This document shows, piece by piece, positions 30,410 through 39,021 of a stretch of DNA of 64,000 nt. A program made the position numbers and the translations under genes. Positions within the stretch are counted from its first letter, which is position 1. Each line of letters opens with the position of its first letter. Origin of the DNA: Taudactylus pleione (Eukaryota > Chordata > Amphibia > Anura > Myobatrachidae); contig JAUIMM010000688.1 of assembly GCA_031769625.1 (NCBI GenBank), positions 1,059,001 to 1,123,000 of the forward strand, read 5' to 3'. The notes under the pieces were generated by a model that was not told where the DNA came from, searched no databases, and was given only the letters and a program-made list of their open reading frames with translations.

Positions 30410-32315
30410 TGGGACGGGCCTACCTCTGGGGGACCTCAGAGTGGGAGGCCGACTTCTTCTATTTGCCCAGTGCTGGCACAATACCACCACGGATGCCTGG
30501 GTTCGAGAAGTGGTCTCCCAGGGGTACGCCCTGTCTTTTCGGCACAGACCACCCCACCAGTTTTTCTGCACAAGTCCTTCTCAGGACAAGACCAAGGCGT
30601 TACAGGTTCAGGAGGCTATAGAGTCCTTGCTGAAAGCAGGGGTCATTGTTCCCGTTCCTCTATCACAACGAGGGACGGGGTATTATTCGTCTCTGTTTCT
30701 GGTGCAGAAACCCAATGGTTCTCATCGCCCTATCCTCAACTTGAAGTCTCTGAACAAATTCCTCAGGGTTCCCAAGTTCAGGATGGAAACGTTACGTTCC
30801 ATCATTCTGGCGATGGAACCGGGGGATTACATGGTGTCCCTGGACATCCAGGACGCCTACCTCCATGTTCCGATAGCATCTTCACACCAGCGGTATCTGA
30901 GGTTCGCTATCCTTCAACACCACTATCAGTTCCGGGCGCTACCCTTTGGTCTCTCCACGGCACCGAGGGTGTTCACGAAGATTATGGCGGTCATGGCCGC
31001 ACATCTTCGGAACCAGAATGTACGGCTGCTGCCGTACCTGGACGACCTCCTGTTGCTGGCGAGCTCTCCGGAGGTACTGCTTCAACATCTCCACCTAACG
31101 ATCGCTTGCCTGCAAGCACACGGGTGGTTGATAAATTGGAAAAAGTCCTCCCTGATTCCATCACAGCGGATGGTTCATTTGGGAGCCCTGCTGGATTCGC
31201 GTCAGCAAAGGATCTTCCTGACTCCGGAGAAGGTCGCCTCCCTACAGCTGCGGATACGCAGTTGCCTGAGCCGTTGCCGCCTGTCGGTCCATTCGGCTAT
31301 GAGAGTTCTGGGGTCCATGGTGTCGACATTCGACATGGTGGAATTTGCCCAGTTCCATTCCCGGCCCCTGCAGGGGCTGATTCTATCAGAATGGAACGGG
31401 TTACCTCACCGGATCCGCTCTCAGGTGCTGGTGTTGTCTCCGGACGTTCGGCTATCTTTGGCTTGGTGGCTTCAGACAGCTCATCTGGTCGAGGGGCGCC
31501 CATTTTGGATCCCGGACTGGGTCCTGCTCACGACGGATGCCAGTCTCCGGGGTTGGGGGGCAGTGACCGGCTCTTTGTCGCTTCAGGGTCGTTGGTCAGC
31601 GGAAGAAGCACTTCTCCCCATCAACATCCTGGAACTGCGGGCAGTATACAGGGCCCTGCAGTCGTCCGGCCCCGCTCTTCACGGAAGGGCGGTACAGGTG
31701 CAGTCCGACAACGCCACCACGGTGGCGTATATCAATCACCAAGGCGGAACTCGCAGTCAGGCAGCGATGTCGGAGGTGTCTCGTATCCTGACTTGGGCGG
31801 AGGGTCACATTCCAGCGATCTCGGCGGTCTTCATCCCCGGAGTCCTCAATTGGGAGGCGGACTTCCTCAGCCGTCACGACGTGCATCCTGGGGAATGGTC
31901 GCTTCACCCAGAGGTGTTTCAGCTACTCGTGGACAGGTGGGGACTGCCGGAGCTGGACTTGATGGCCTCCCGTCACAATCACAAGTTGCCCATTTACGGG
32001 TCAAGGACAAGAGATGCAGGTGCAAGTCTGGTGGACGCGCTGTCGGTGAAATGGACGTTTCACCTGGCGTATCTGTTTCCTCCGATATCCCTGCTTCCTC
32101 GGGTTCTGCGGAAATTCAAGCAGGACGGCGGCATGCTCGTGCTGGTAGCTCCGGCGTGGCCCAGACGTCCTTGGTACTCCGATCTCAGGAGCCTCTCCAT
32201 CGACGCTCCGTACCTTCTTCCTCAGCGTCGGGACCTGTTGTCTCAGGGGCCCTGCCTTTACCCGGATCTGGGTCGGCTGTCTTTGACTGCGTGGCTCTTG
32301 AGACAGCCGTCTTGA
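30363..32315 (+). CDS. DIRS reverse transcriptase / RNase H / methyltransferase-like protein (element D), intact
   Basis: An open 650-residue frame. RT: VPVPLSQRGTGYYSSLFLV, SLDIQDAYLHVP (residues 159-170, first aspartate), LPFGLSTAPRVF, and YLDDLLLL (225-232) with the catalytic aspartates. RNase H: TTDASLRGWGA (390-400), NILELR (E424), QSDNATTVAYIN (D449) and NWEADFLSR (D500), so all four acidic residues are kept. The last 150 residues (DLMASRHNHKLP, ALSVKWTFHLAYLFPP) match the DAM-methyltransferase-like domain described for DIRS elements. The ORF starts inside gag in a +1 frame; translation by frameshift or reinitiation is possible. It copies the element's RNA into DNA. No disabling mutation is seen. 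Confidence 0.9.
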   Translation: MLGALLPSRKINLRPDGTGLPLGDLRVGGRLLLFAQCWHNTTTDAWVREVVSQGYALSFRHRPPHQFFCTSPSQDKTKALQVQEAIESLLKAGVIVPVPLSQRGTGYYSSLFLVQKPNGSHRPILNLKSLNKFLRVPKFRMETLRSIILAMEPGDYMVSLDIQDAYLHVPIASSHQRYLRFAILQHHYQFRALPFGLSTAPRVFTKIMAVMAAHLRNQNVRLLPYLDDLLLLASSPEVLLQHLHLTIACLQAHGWLINWKKSSLIPSQRMVHLGALLDSRQQRIFLTPEKVASLQLRIRSCLSRCRLSVHSAMRVLGSMVSTFDMVEFAQFHSRPLQGLILSEWNGLPHRIRSQVLVLSPDVRLSLAWWLQTAHLVEGRPFWIPDWVLLTTDASLRGWGAVTGSLSLQGRWSAEEALLPINILELRAVYRALQSSGPALHGRAVQVQSDNATTVAYINHQGGTRSQAAMSEVSRILTWAEGHIPAISAVFIPGVLNWEADFLSRHDVHPGEWSLHPEVFQLLVDRWGLPELDLMASRHNHKLPIYGSRTRDAGASLVDALSVKWTFHLAYLFPPISLLPRVLRKFKQDGGMLVLVAPAWPRRPWYSDLRSLSIDAPYLLPQRRDLLSQGPCLYPDLGRLSLTAWLLRQPS

Positions 32316-32350
32316 GGTCTCGGGGCTTCTCCAGTTCGGTTATTGGTACC

Positions 32351-33187
32351 ATGCTCAGGGCACGCAAGCCTGCTTCAGCACGGATTTATCACAGAGTGTG
32401 GCACACTTACTTTCAGTGGTGTGAGTCCAGACATTATGATCCTCAGGTGTTCCGAGTTTCTAGGATCTTGGAATTTCTTCAGTCAGGATTGGATCTCGGC
32501 TTACGCCTTGCATCTCTGAAGGTTCATGTGTCCGCCTTGTCCGTGTGGTTTCAACGGCGGATTGCAATACTACCAGACGTTCACACCTTTTTTCTCCTGG
32601 CAATTGCTTCGGCCAGGAGGGTGTCTGAATTGGGGGCGCTTTCCTGTCGCCCTCCTTTCCTGATTTTTCACCAGGACAGAGCGGTGCTCCGCACTCGTCC
32701 TGAGTTTTTGCCCAAAGTGGTCTCGAAGTTCCATATTAATCAGGAACTTGTTGTGCCAGCTTTTCAGTCCCCTGATCTTTCAGCTGGTGAGACTTCCTTA
32801 GATGTGGTCAGGGCGCTTAGAATTTATGTAGACCGGACGGCTTCGGTTAGGAAGTCTGATTCCTTGTTTATCCTCTTTGGTTTTCACAAGAGGGGTTGGC
32901 CTGCCAACAAACAAACGTTAGCCCGTTGGCTTCGTTCCGTTATTTGTGAGGCTTATGCACAGGAGGGATTACCTGTGCCAGCCTCTGTTAAGGCTCATTC
33001 CACTCGTTCTGTGGGTCCCTCTTGGGCTGCTAGACGTGGCGCTTCTGCTGTTCAGCTGTGTAAGGCGGCCACTTGGTCTTCAATTCAAACGTTTTTGAGG
33101 TTCTATGCGTTTGACACCTTTGCCTCTCAGGATGCATCCTTTGGGCGCCGGGTACTCCTTTCAGCACAGGAGCGTCCCCGCCCTTAG
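32351..33187 (+). CDS. DIRS tyrosine recombinase with internal deletion (element D)
   Basis: A 278-residue frame from the ATG at 32351. The start used by A and B (ATGCTGA overlap) is GTC here; the frame itself is open upstream to 30470. Present are RIYHRVWHTYFQWC, VSALSVWFQRR, SARRVSELGAL (arginine I), FLPKVVSKFHIN, HSTRSVGPSW (H and arginine II) and FLRFYAFD (tyrosine). Compared with element B, 48 codons corresponding to B positions 9851-9994 are missing between DVHTF and FLLAIASARR, in frame. That segment (FVPPVAPWDLAVVL in B) joins the core-binding and catalytic domains and is present in B, C, E and F. Chemistry residues remain, but folding and activity are doubtful. Confidence 0.85.
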   Translation: MLRARKPASARIYHRVWHTYFQWCESRHYDPQVFRVSRILEFLQSGLDLGLRLASLKVHVSALSVWFQRRIAILPDVHTFFLLAIASARRVSELGALSCRPPFLIFHQDRAVLRTRPEFLPKVVSKFHINQELVVPAFQSPDLSAGETSLDVVRALRIYVDRTASVRKSDSLFILFGFHKRGWPANKQTLARWLRSVICEAYAQEGLPVPASVKAHSTRSVGPSWAARRGASAVQLCKAATWSSIQTFLRFYAFDTFASQDASFGRRVLLSAQERPRP

Positions 33188-33210
33188 TTGTACTGCTTTG
33201 GGACATCCCC

Positions 33211-33320
33211 AAGGTCAACCCTGTGGACCCCCTATGGACCCTGAAGTAGAAAACAAGAGATATGGTAAGAACTTACCTTTGTTATCTCTGTTTCTACGAA
33301 GTCCATAGGGTCCACAGGGC
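33211..33320 (+). repeat. Internal complementary region of DIRS D
   Basis: The first half (33211-33255) is the reverse complement of the outer left end (27633-27677) and the second half (33249-33317) that of the outer right end (33592-33658); they overlap by the bases AAA. This is the diagnostic DIRS-1 arrangement allowing completion of a circular copy. Confidence 0.85.
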
Positions 33321-33465
33321 GCCCGCCCTGACGCACCTGGCTTCAAATGGGCTGTGTGGCTGGTCACCGGTTTTCCGTCTCCCATTTCTGTGAGTATGGT
33401 TTCTTGTGTGTTCCAGTCTTCCTTCTCTCTGTTTACTCTCCTCCTCCGGCCTTGGCTGCTTACCA

Positions 33466-33658
33466 ACTGAGGTGCTGTGGCCGGGGGCGGGGTATAGAGG
33501 AGGACGGACCCAAGTGCATCCTGGGAGCAGCTAAAGCTTTAACTGCGTGGTGCCCATGGATCCAGATCCAGCTATACCCCAAGGTCAACCCTGTGGACCC
33601 TATGGACTTCGTAGAAACAGAGATAACAAAGGTAAGTTCTTACCATATCTCTTGTTTT
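33466..33658 (+). repeat. Right inverted terminal repeat and right terminus of DIRS D
   Basis: 33466-33599 mirrors the left ITR at 27656-27793; the remaining bases to 33658 (GAGATAACAAAGGTAAGTTC ... CTTGTTT) are the outer right end, copied in inverse in the internal complementary region. Confidence 0.85.
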
Positions 33659-33758
33659 ACCACCCACAAACGGCTCTTCCTGTCTCACTCTGTCATGAGT
33701 CTGCGTATCCACTCCGTGTCGAAGGCTGTGGAGGTTCAAAGGTTACATTTGTAACGCA
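33659..33758. mobile_element. Right part of the MITE split by DIRS D
   Basis: The bases ACCACCCACAAACGGCTCTTCC and TCTCACTCTGTCA correspond to the ACCACCCACATACGCC and CATTCTGTCACTC blocks of the MITE at 17609-17640. This continues the fragment left of the DIRS element. The right end of the MITE is not clear. Confidence 0.45.
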
Positions 33759-33799
33759 AAATGTTCCTACTGCTCTAGAGGCCCATATAGTCTGTCTGG

Positions 33800-34230
33800 A
33801 GTTTTCATTCTGGAGCCTCCACAAAATTAGCACCTCTGGTTGTGATTCTGGAATTCTTTCAAGATGGGTCTGAGAATCGCCTGCCTCTCAATTTCCAAGA
33901 GTCCCTTCTGGTGGGCACTTCTTAAAGTGGAGGCAGTCACATGGGCTAGAAGAATTGGGGGGAGCATAGTGTCTTTTTTTGAACACATCCAAGGACAGCG
34001 CTGTTTTGTGGCTTTTCTGTTATTACCAAAATCGGATATTCACTTTATTTTAATCAGAAACTGGTTGTCCCTTTCCTTTTCACCAATCTTAACATCTGAG
34101 ACGGGCTGTTTGGTGTGACTTACAGATGTGTCCTTCCACATTATTGCTGCAGTCACGCCAAACAGGCCTTCTCGGCATGCCAGATCCCGTGATACTCTGC
34201 TAGCGCCAGACGTCTTTTTTGCAGAAAATT
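33800..34230 (+). pseudogene. Possible ancient DIRS/Ngaro-type recombinase fragment
   Basis: Broken translations resemble the tyrosine recombinase of the DIRS group: VILEFFQDG, LLKVEAVTWARRIGG (compare FLLAIASARRVSEL) and KIGYSLYFNQKLVVP (compare KVVSKFHINQELVVP), in the right order and roughly right distances. Several stops interrupt. It is not close to A-F, so it would be another, older family. The assignment is weak. Confidence 0.35.
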
Positions 34231-34237
34231 CGTCTTA

Positions 34238-35003
34238 GGCCCGTATTCAATTAGAAGCGAAAAGCCGAGATCCGCAAAAAAGTATTGTCGATTGCGACTT
34301 TTCGCCTGTTGCAAAAGTATTGCTGTATTCAATTCCATCCGCTTTTCGCGTACGCGGAAACTCAATGCAATGTAATAGGCGAAAAAGATTTGCCTCTGAA
34401 TAGGTTTAGAAAAGTGCTAAACTTTTGTTTGGGGTGCAAGGTGGGGAAACCACTCAGAACCCTTGGGACAGCCCCCCAATAGACAACTGCGTCAAAAAAA
34501 TCCTAAAAAAAACACACTTAACACCCCAAAAAAGAACTTTGAATTTGGGGGGTGAAAAAGTGCAAAGTGGGGGGACAAGTTCTCAAACTAGCAAAATAAG
34601 TTTCTGGGGGTGCACTAAGAAGGGGTGAAGTGTTTTTGGGATTGCAGGTGCATTTTTGGGGGTGGAATATCACTTTATTTAAAAGTTCACTTTAGAGACT
34701 TTAAAAGATGCTAGCACCCATTTTCAGGTACCCCAAATTTGCCAGGACTACTTATTTTCACCAAAAGATATTGCTTTATGCTATTCATCACCACTTGTGC
34801 AAATACACTAATTAGTGGCACTTGTGCAAACTTAAGTACCCCAAACAGTTTTATTAGGGCTAATCGGCCACTACTACATTGATCCCCAATGTTTCTGCAT
34901 CTTTTTTGGGGGTTCAGGCTGATTTCCCCGATTCTGACACCACTTTTTCGCCTGTTCTGACTTCGCGTGTCTCCGATTTTGCGTCTTTTGGAATTGAATA
35001 CGG
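34238..35003. mobile_element. Long MITE (GGCCCGTATTCAATT ends)
   Basis: The left end GGCCCGTATTCAATTAGAAG pairs with the right end TTGGAATTGAATACGG. Inside are A-rich and G-rich tracts but no open transposase. TTA precedes the left end. The right boundary is approximate because the last bases are degenerate. Confidence 0.5.
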
Positions 35004-35779
35004 CGAATAGCAGGTGCGCGCACGATATGTTTCCACGGCTAAAATACGCAATGTAGGCGAAAAGTCCGGCAGGTGAAACTTTATCGCAGTTCGATGGGAT
35101 GAACGCACCAGGCGACTGCGCTGATTAATTTGATTAGTGACACTTATATCTGTGTGCGACTAAGTCAAGCAGTGTGTACGAAGTGCTGCGATGCAGTGGA
35201 CGCGGCTTTTTTCGCCGCCAAGTAACGTTGCGCTTTGTATCACAAGCTGTAGTACCCCAACCCCTTTAACCATTTGGTTTCCGAAGCCAATGGTATAGCC
35301 TGCCAAAGAGGAATGAGATGGAAACAATAACCTGTTAATCATGTGTTATTGAGTGATTCTATGGCAACCCACTCATTGCCCCTTTTTTGCAACTTACTAT
35401 TATATATTGTTGTTATGCATAGTTTAGTGTTTTCTCATATGTATCATGTGATGCTATGGAAAAGTGAACAGACACCGGAGCGGAGGAGGATGTTTCCGGT
35501 GCAAACTGCTTTGCTATCTAGCTGTCAGCAAGTGTTAGGATGATCTCCAGCTGCCCTGGAGGGACTCAATGAAACACATATCAATAATTATTGTATTTTC
35601 CTATTTGTTTCTTTTTCTCTTCTTTTGTTGTTGTACTTTTATTAATCAAATATTGCAGGTGTCTCCTCTATATACCCATAAAGGGCTCAAAGAAAATGAG
35701 ATGTAATAGAAAATGAAGTAATATTGGATTCAGCATGAAACGATCAGTATAGTAATACCTTGCTTGGGATTGCTGATGT
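35004..35779. other. Intergenic DNA
   Basis: No gene or clear repeat is seen. Moderately AT-rich, with short T-runs near 35600. Confidence 0.4.
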
Positions 35780-36191
35780 AGTTATCCCAGTGGTTCGCAA
35801 ACTCTGACCTCACGGCACCTTAAGGCCCCCATACATCAGCGATGGAACGCCAGTTGCCGGGTCGGAGGATCGGTGAAATCCAACATGTTGGATTTCACAG
35901 ATTTGCCGATCACGATCAAAATATGATCGTGATTTGAAATTTAACATGGTGGATTTCACCGATCCTGCGACGGAACGTGGAACATCGATGGCCGCTTGTC
36001 GGCATTTCTGAATTTAACTCAGGATCGCGCAATCCGCCGGAGGGTGTATGGGGCCATTAGAGTCCAGTTTTTAGGATATTAATGTGCGAGCACAAATGGC
36101 TTAATTAGTAACTCGGTCAATTTGATTTACCCACCTGTGCACAAGCATAGCTATCCTTAAAGGATGACGTTTGGGAACCGCTGAGTTATCC
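35780..36191. mobile_element. hAT-like MITE with 8-bp target-site duplication, hosting another MITE
   Basis: The element 35788-36183 has ends CAGTGGTTCGCAAACTC and GACGTTTGGGAACCGCTG. AGTTATCC directly precedes (35780-35787) and follows (36184-36191) it, a perfect 8-bp duplication as made by hAT transposases. A second MITE sits inside at 35824-36055. Confidence 0.8.
35824..36055. mobile_element. MITE (GGCCCCCATACATC ends) nested in the hAT-like MITE
   Basis: Inverted ends are GGCCCCCATACATCAGCGA and GGAGGGTGTATGGGGCC; long AT-rich hairpin arms (ATCCAACATGTTGGATTTCA, GATCAAAATATGATC) fill it. It is flanked by TTAA on the left and an imperfect ATTAG on the right. Related ends occur at 56754-57036, where both flanks are TTAA. 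Confidence 0.65.
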
Positions 36192-36607
36192 CGAGCACAG
36201 ACCTAGGCCTACAAACTGGGAGAAGTCCCTAACCATGAATCATCTTAAACATACTATGCGGGAGGAGGCCCTAAGCAAGTGATCCTGTACTCAGAAAAAA
36301 TGTTTGCTGTATGTAAGCCGATGAGTCTTGATGATAGTATATCCTATGATATATCCTCATTTTGTACATCCAGGGAATTGCAAAGTGAATCCTTAGTAAT
36401 TCTTCTGTTGTCTCCCACCATTTGCAGTATACAGAGTTGGTACCTCAGTCGATCTCCTGCTCGGCTCTGCCCATAGAAGGGGGATCACTTCGACAAGGGT
36501 CTAATAGCTGTCCCCTGCTACAGGAAGAGCCAGCGTACATGGACTAAATACATTGAATGTTAGGAGTTTGCATGAGAGTTCGAAGTACTATTAGGATGAG
36601 AAATTAA

Positions 36608-36743
36608 GTATAAACCAGGGATAAGCAATTTGTGGCTCTCCAGCTGCTGTTGAACTACACATTCCAGTATGCCCCAACAGCAAATCTGTGACATGACATG
36701 CTGGGATGTGTAGTGCCACAGGTTGCTGAACCCTGGTATAAAC
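36608..36743. mobile_element. Short hAT-like MITE with perfect 8-bp duplication
   Basis: The 120-bp element 36616-36735 has ends CAGGGATAAGCAA and TTGCTGAACCCTG and an internal ACTACACATTCCAG / TGCTGGGATGTGTAGT palindrome. GTATAAAC flanks it on both sides (36608-36615 and 36736-36743). Confidence 0.85.
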
Positions 36744-37724
36744 AATATTTTAATAGAAAACAAATGAAAAATATTTATTTCCATTGTTTTGTTTTCTATG
36801 TCTGTTGGTTAACGTCACTAAGCATGGTTGCAATTGTAGGTGGAAGAACAAGGATAGCTATATTGTGCTGCCATTAAAAGCTATTGTTCTGCGGCTTAAC
36901 ACAGTGTAAAGGTTGTTCCTGGTCACAAGTAGAGGTGCATGGTTATACACCAAGTTCCCGGGTCCAGCCAGTGTCACTGAACACGGGTTTCAATCCGTGT
37001 CACAGCGGCTTGAAACACGTTAACACTGGGTTATTGCCGGGGCTTTGCCTCTGCCGGTGCTGGGAAAGGACATCAATTCCAAGGGTCGGTAAACCGACTC
37101 TTCCTATGCTGTAAATGGGACTGGGGTTTGATGACCCGGGTCATGTGTTTACACTGCCCCGTAACCCTGGTCAAACCCTGCTCACTACCCAGATGGGATT
37201 GCCGGGTCATTGGACCCGGGTTATTTTTCGGGGACCAGTTTACACTAAGCCACAACACGGCTGGTTATTTGGCCAGTGTAATAGGGGGGTATTGGTAATA
37301 GCTGGGGTCTGGCTGCAACTCTGTCTATAAGGGCGGGGGGAGGCAGAGGATTGCCCCCCTACTAGTTCTGAATAATGAAGCAAAGGGATTCTTAACCTAA
37401 ACCCTCAAGTTTTCCCAACAGGTCATGTTTTTGAGTATTGCTGTCTGTGGAAGCAGATGGGATAATTACTGACCTAGCAAAACAGATTAGCTTGCCTGTG
37501 CATGATGAAAGAAATCCACAAAACATGACCTGCTGGTGATAGTTATTAAGGACTGGAGTTGAGAAGCCCTGATTGTAGCCTAATACCTTTTATCTATTGT
37601 GCTTTATTTTCCCTTGAATAATGTGTTTATGAACCCTGGAAACGCTGAGCTATAATTAATAACTATATGCTATATATTTTTGGTTCTGTGTCAGAATTAC
37701 ATACATTTGTTTTAAACTCCCCAG
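36744..37724. other. Sequence upstream of the ZNF-2 finger exon
   Basis: No KRAB-like or acidic exon was found here. About 36890-37250 has inverted ends (GCGGCTTAACACAGTGTAAA and AGTTTACACTAAGCCACAAC) and is probably a MITE. The 60 bases before 37725 (AATTACATACATTTGTTTTA) match the intron before the ZNF-1 finger exon. Confidence 0.45.
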
Positions 37725-38386
37725 ATGTACGACAGAGAAGTAACACCTCCGAGCAGGAAGCAATGTCATCCCCAGATTGTGAAGTGGAAGACACAGGGCA
37801 GGATTCCCGGGTAGAAAACCTCATGACCACAAATAACCACCCAGCACCTTACAGTGCAGATCTATCCGCTGATCATACTACATGCGAAGACGTTTTCCTT
37901 AATCATTCGGATATTGTTATGCACAATACAGACACCGATCTGATTGTTAAAACGTACAAGAGGCTTCCATGTGCCGAATGTGGGAAATGCTTTGCATGCA
38001 AGTCCGATCTCCTGCGACATCAGAGAATCCACACAGGGGAGAAGCCATTTTCCTGCTCCGAGTGTGGGAAGAGCTTTGCGGTCAAATCAAATCTTCTCCA
38101 ACATCAGAAACATCACACGGGCGACAAGCCCTTCTCCTGCTCTTACTGTGACAAAAGTTTTGCATATAAATCCTTTCTCGTTAAACATCTGAGGACTCAC
38201 ACAGGAGAGAAGCCGTTTGCCTGCGCCGATTGCGGGAAAGGTTTTGCTCGGAAATCTCACCTCCTTCAACATGAAAGAATGCACACGGGTGAGAAGCCGT
38301 ACCAGTGCTTCAGCTGTGGGAAACACTTTACACAGAAATCCAACCTTCGTGTACACCAGAGAATTCACAAAGCCTTACATATGTAG
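37725..38386 (+). CDS. ZNF-2 terminal exon: five C2H2 zinc fingers
   Basis: It begins after AAACTCCCCAG in phase 1 and codes 219 residues to the TAG at 38384. An acidic, serine-rich linker of about 80 residues (VRQRSNTSEQEAMSS) precedes five fingers, LPCAECGKC to HQRIH, with HTGEKP linkers and one HTGDKP after finger 2. Reading residues (-1,2,3,6) are C-S-D-R, V-S-N-Q, Y-S-F-K, R-S-H-Q and Q-S-N-V: fingers 2, 3 and 5 equal ZNF-1, fingers 1 and 4 differ. It ends KALHM as ZNF-1 does. No own upstream exons are visible between 24940 and 37724, so it is either an alternative last exon of ZNF-1 or an orphan duplicate. Intact. Confidence 0.85.
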
Positions 38387-38424
38387 GAAGCCCATGGTTT
38401 CATTGTACCAGTGTTTTACCTGTA

Positions 38425-38430
38425 AATAAA
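38425..38430 (+). promoter_or_regulatory. Polyadenylation signal of ZNF-2
   Basis: AATAAA lies 39 bp after the stop, followed by CATAGAGTATTTCCCC as after the ZNF-1 signal. Confidence 0.6.
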
Positions 38431-38648
38431 CATAGAGTATTTCCCCTAACCTGTCTTTGATCTGTCCTCTGGCTATTTACCTTGATAAATAAGTGGCTGT
38501 AACCTAGGATGATGAGCTAAACAACCATGTTAAGATCCATTTGTTTGTCCTAATCACAGAGTACAATTTGCCCATACATAATAAAACTACAATTCCAGTA
38601 GGGGCACACTACCATAAAGTATCAGTTATTAGGGATCTCCGGATGGAA

Positions 38649-39021
38649 GATCGACAGTCAATAGATCGACACCAGATGGTCGACAGATTTGACAGGTCGA
38701 GAGGCAATAGATCAACATGGTCAAAAAGATGACTAATAGAAGACCGTGCAGAAGATCAACGAGCTTAAAGGTCAAATGGTTCAATTGGTCGACAAAAATG
38801 TTCAACACAACATTTTTGAGGTTAGGATTAGGCTGCTGGAGGGGACAGTTATAAGGAGATGGTTAGGTTTAGGCACTAGGGGGAGGGTTCGGGTTAGGCA
38901 CTAGGTTGAAAATTAGGATTAGAGTTGACCTTTTAAACCTGTTGACCTTTTCATCCTGGCGACCTTTTGACCAGGTCGACATATTGCATGCCCACCATCT
39001 GGTATCGACCTATTGACTGCC
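38649..39021. repeat. Inverted-repeat element with GATCGACAGTCAATAG ends
   Basis: The left end GATCGACAGTCAATAGATCG pairs with the right end CGACCTATTGACTGCC. Many GTCGAC-like words lie inside, and the middle (GGTTAGGTTTAGGCACTAGG) is the complement type of the CCTAACCC tract at 20285. It is non-coding and probably a non-autonomous DNA transposon. Confidence 0.55.

Larger units (their letters stand above)
27633..33658 (+). mobile_element. DIRS-like retrotransposon D (structurally complete)
   Basis: This 6026-bp element has a left terminus TTTCTACTTCAGGGTCC, a left ITR, a 1.06-kb leader, gag (28859-30409), RT/RNase H/methyltransferase-like ORF (30363-32315), tyrosine recombinase (32351-33187), an internal complementary region (33211-33320), a right ITR and a right terminus ending CATATCTCTTGTTT. 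There is no LTR, primer-binding site, protease or integrase, and no target-site duplication, as expected for DIRS. All three frames are open. The only clear lesion is an in-frame 48-codon deletion in the recombinase. It is inserted in a MITE. The relatively young state suggests recent activity of the family in this genome. Confidence 0.9.

Noticed and set aside
27633..33658. Endogenous retrovirus or LTR retrotransposon
   Set aside because: There are no LTRs, primer-binding site, protease, DDE integrase or env. The ITRs, internal complementary region and tyrosine recombinase identify DIRS.
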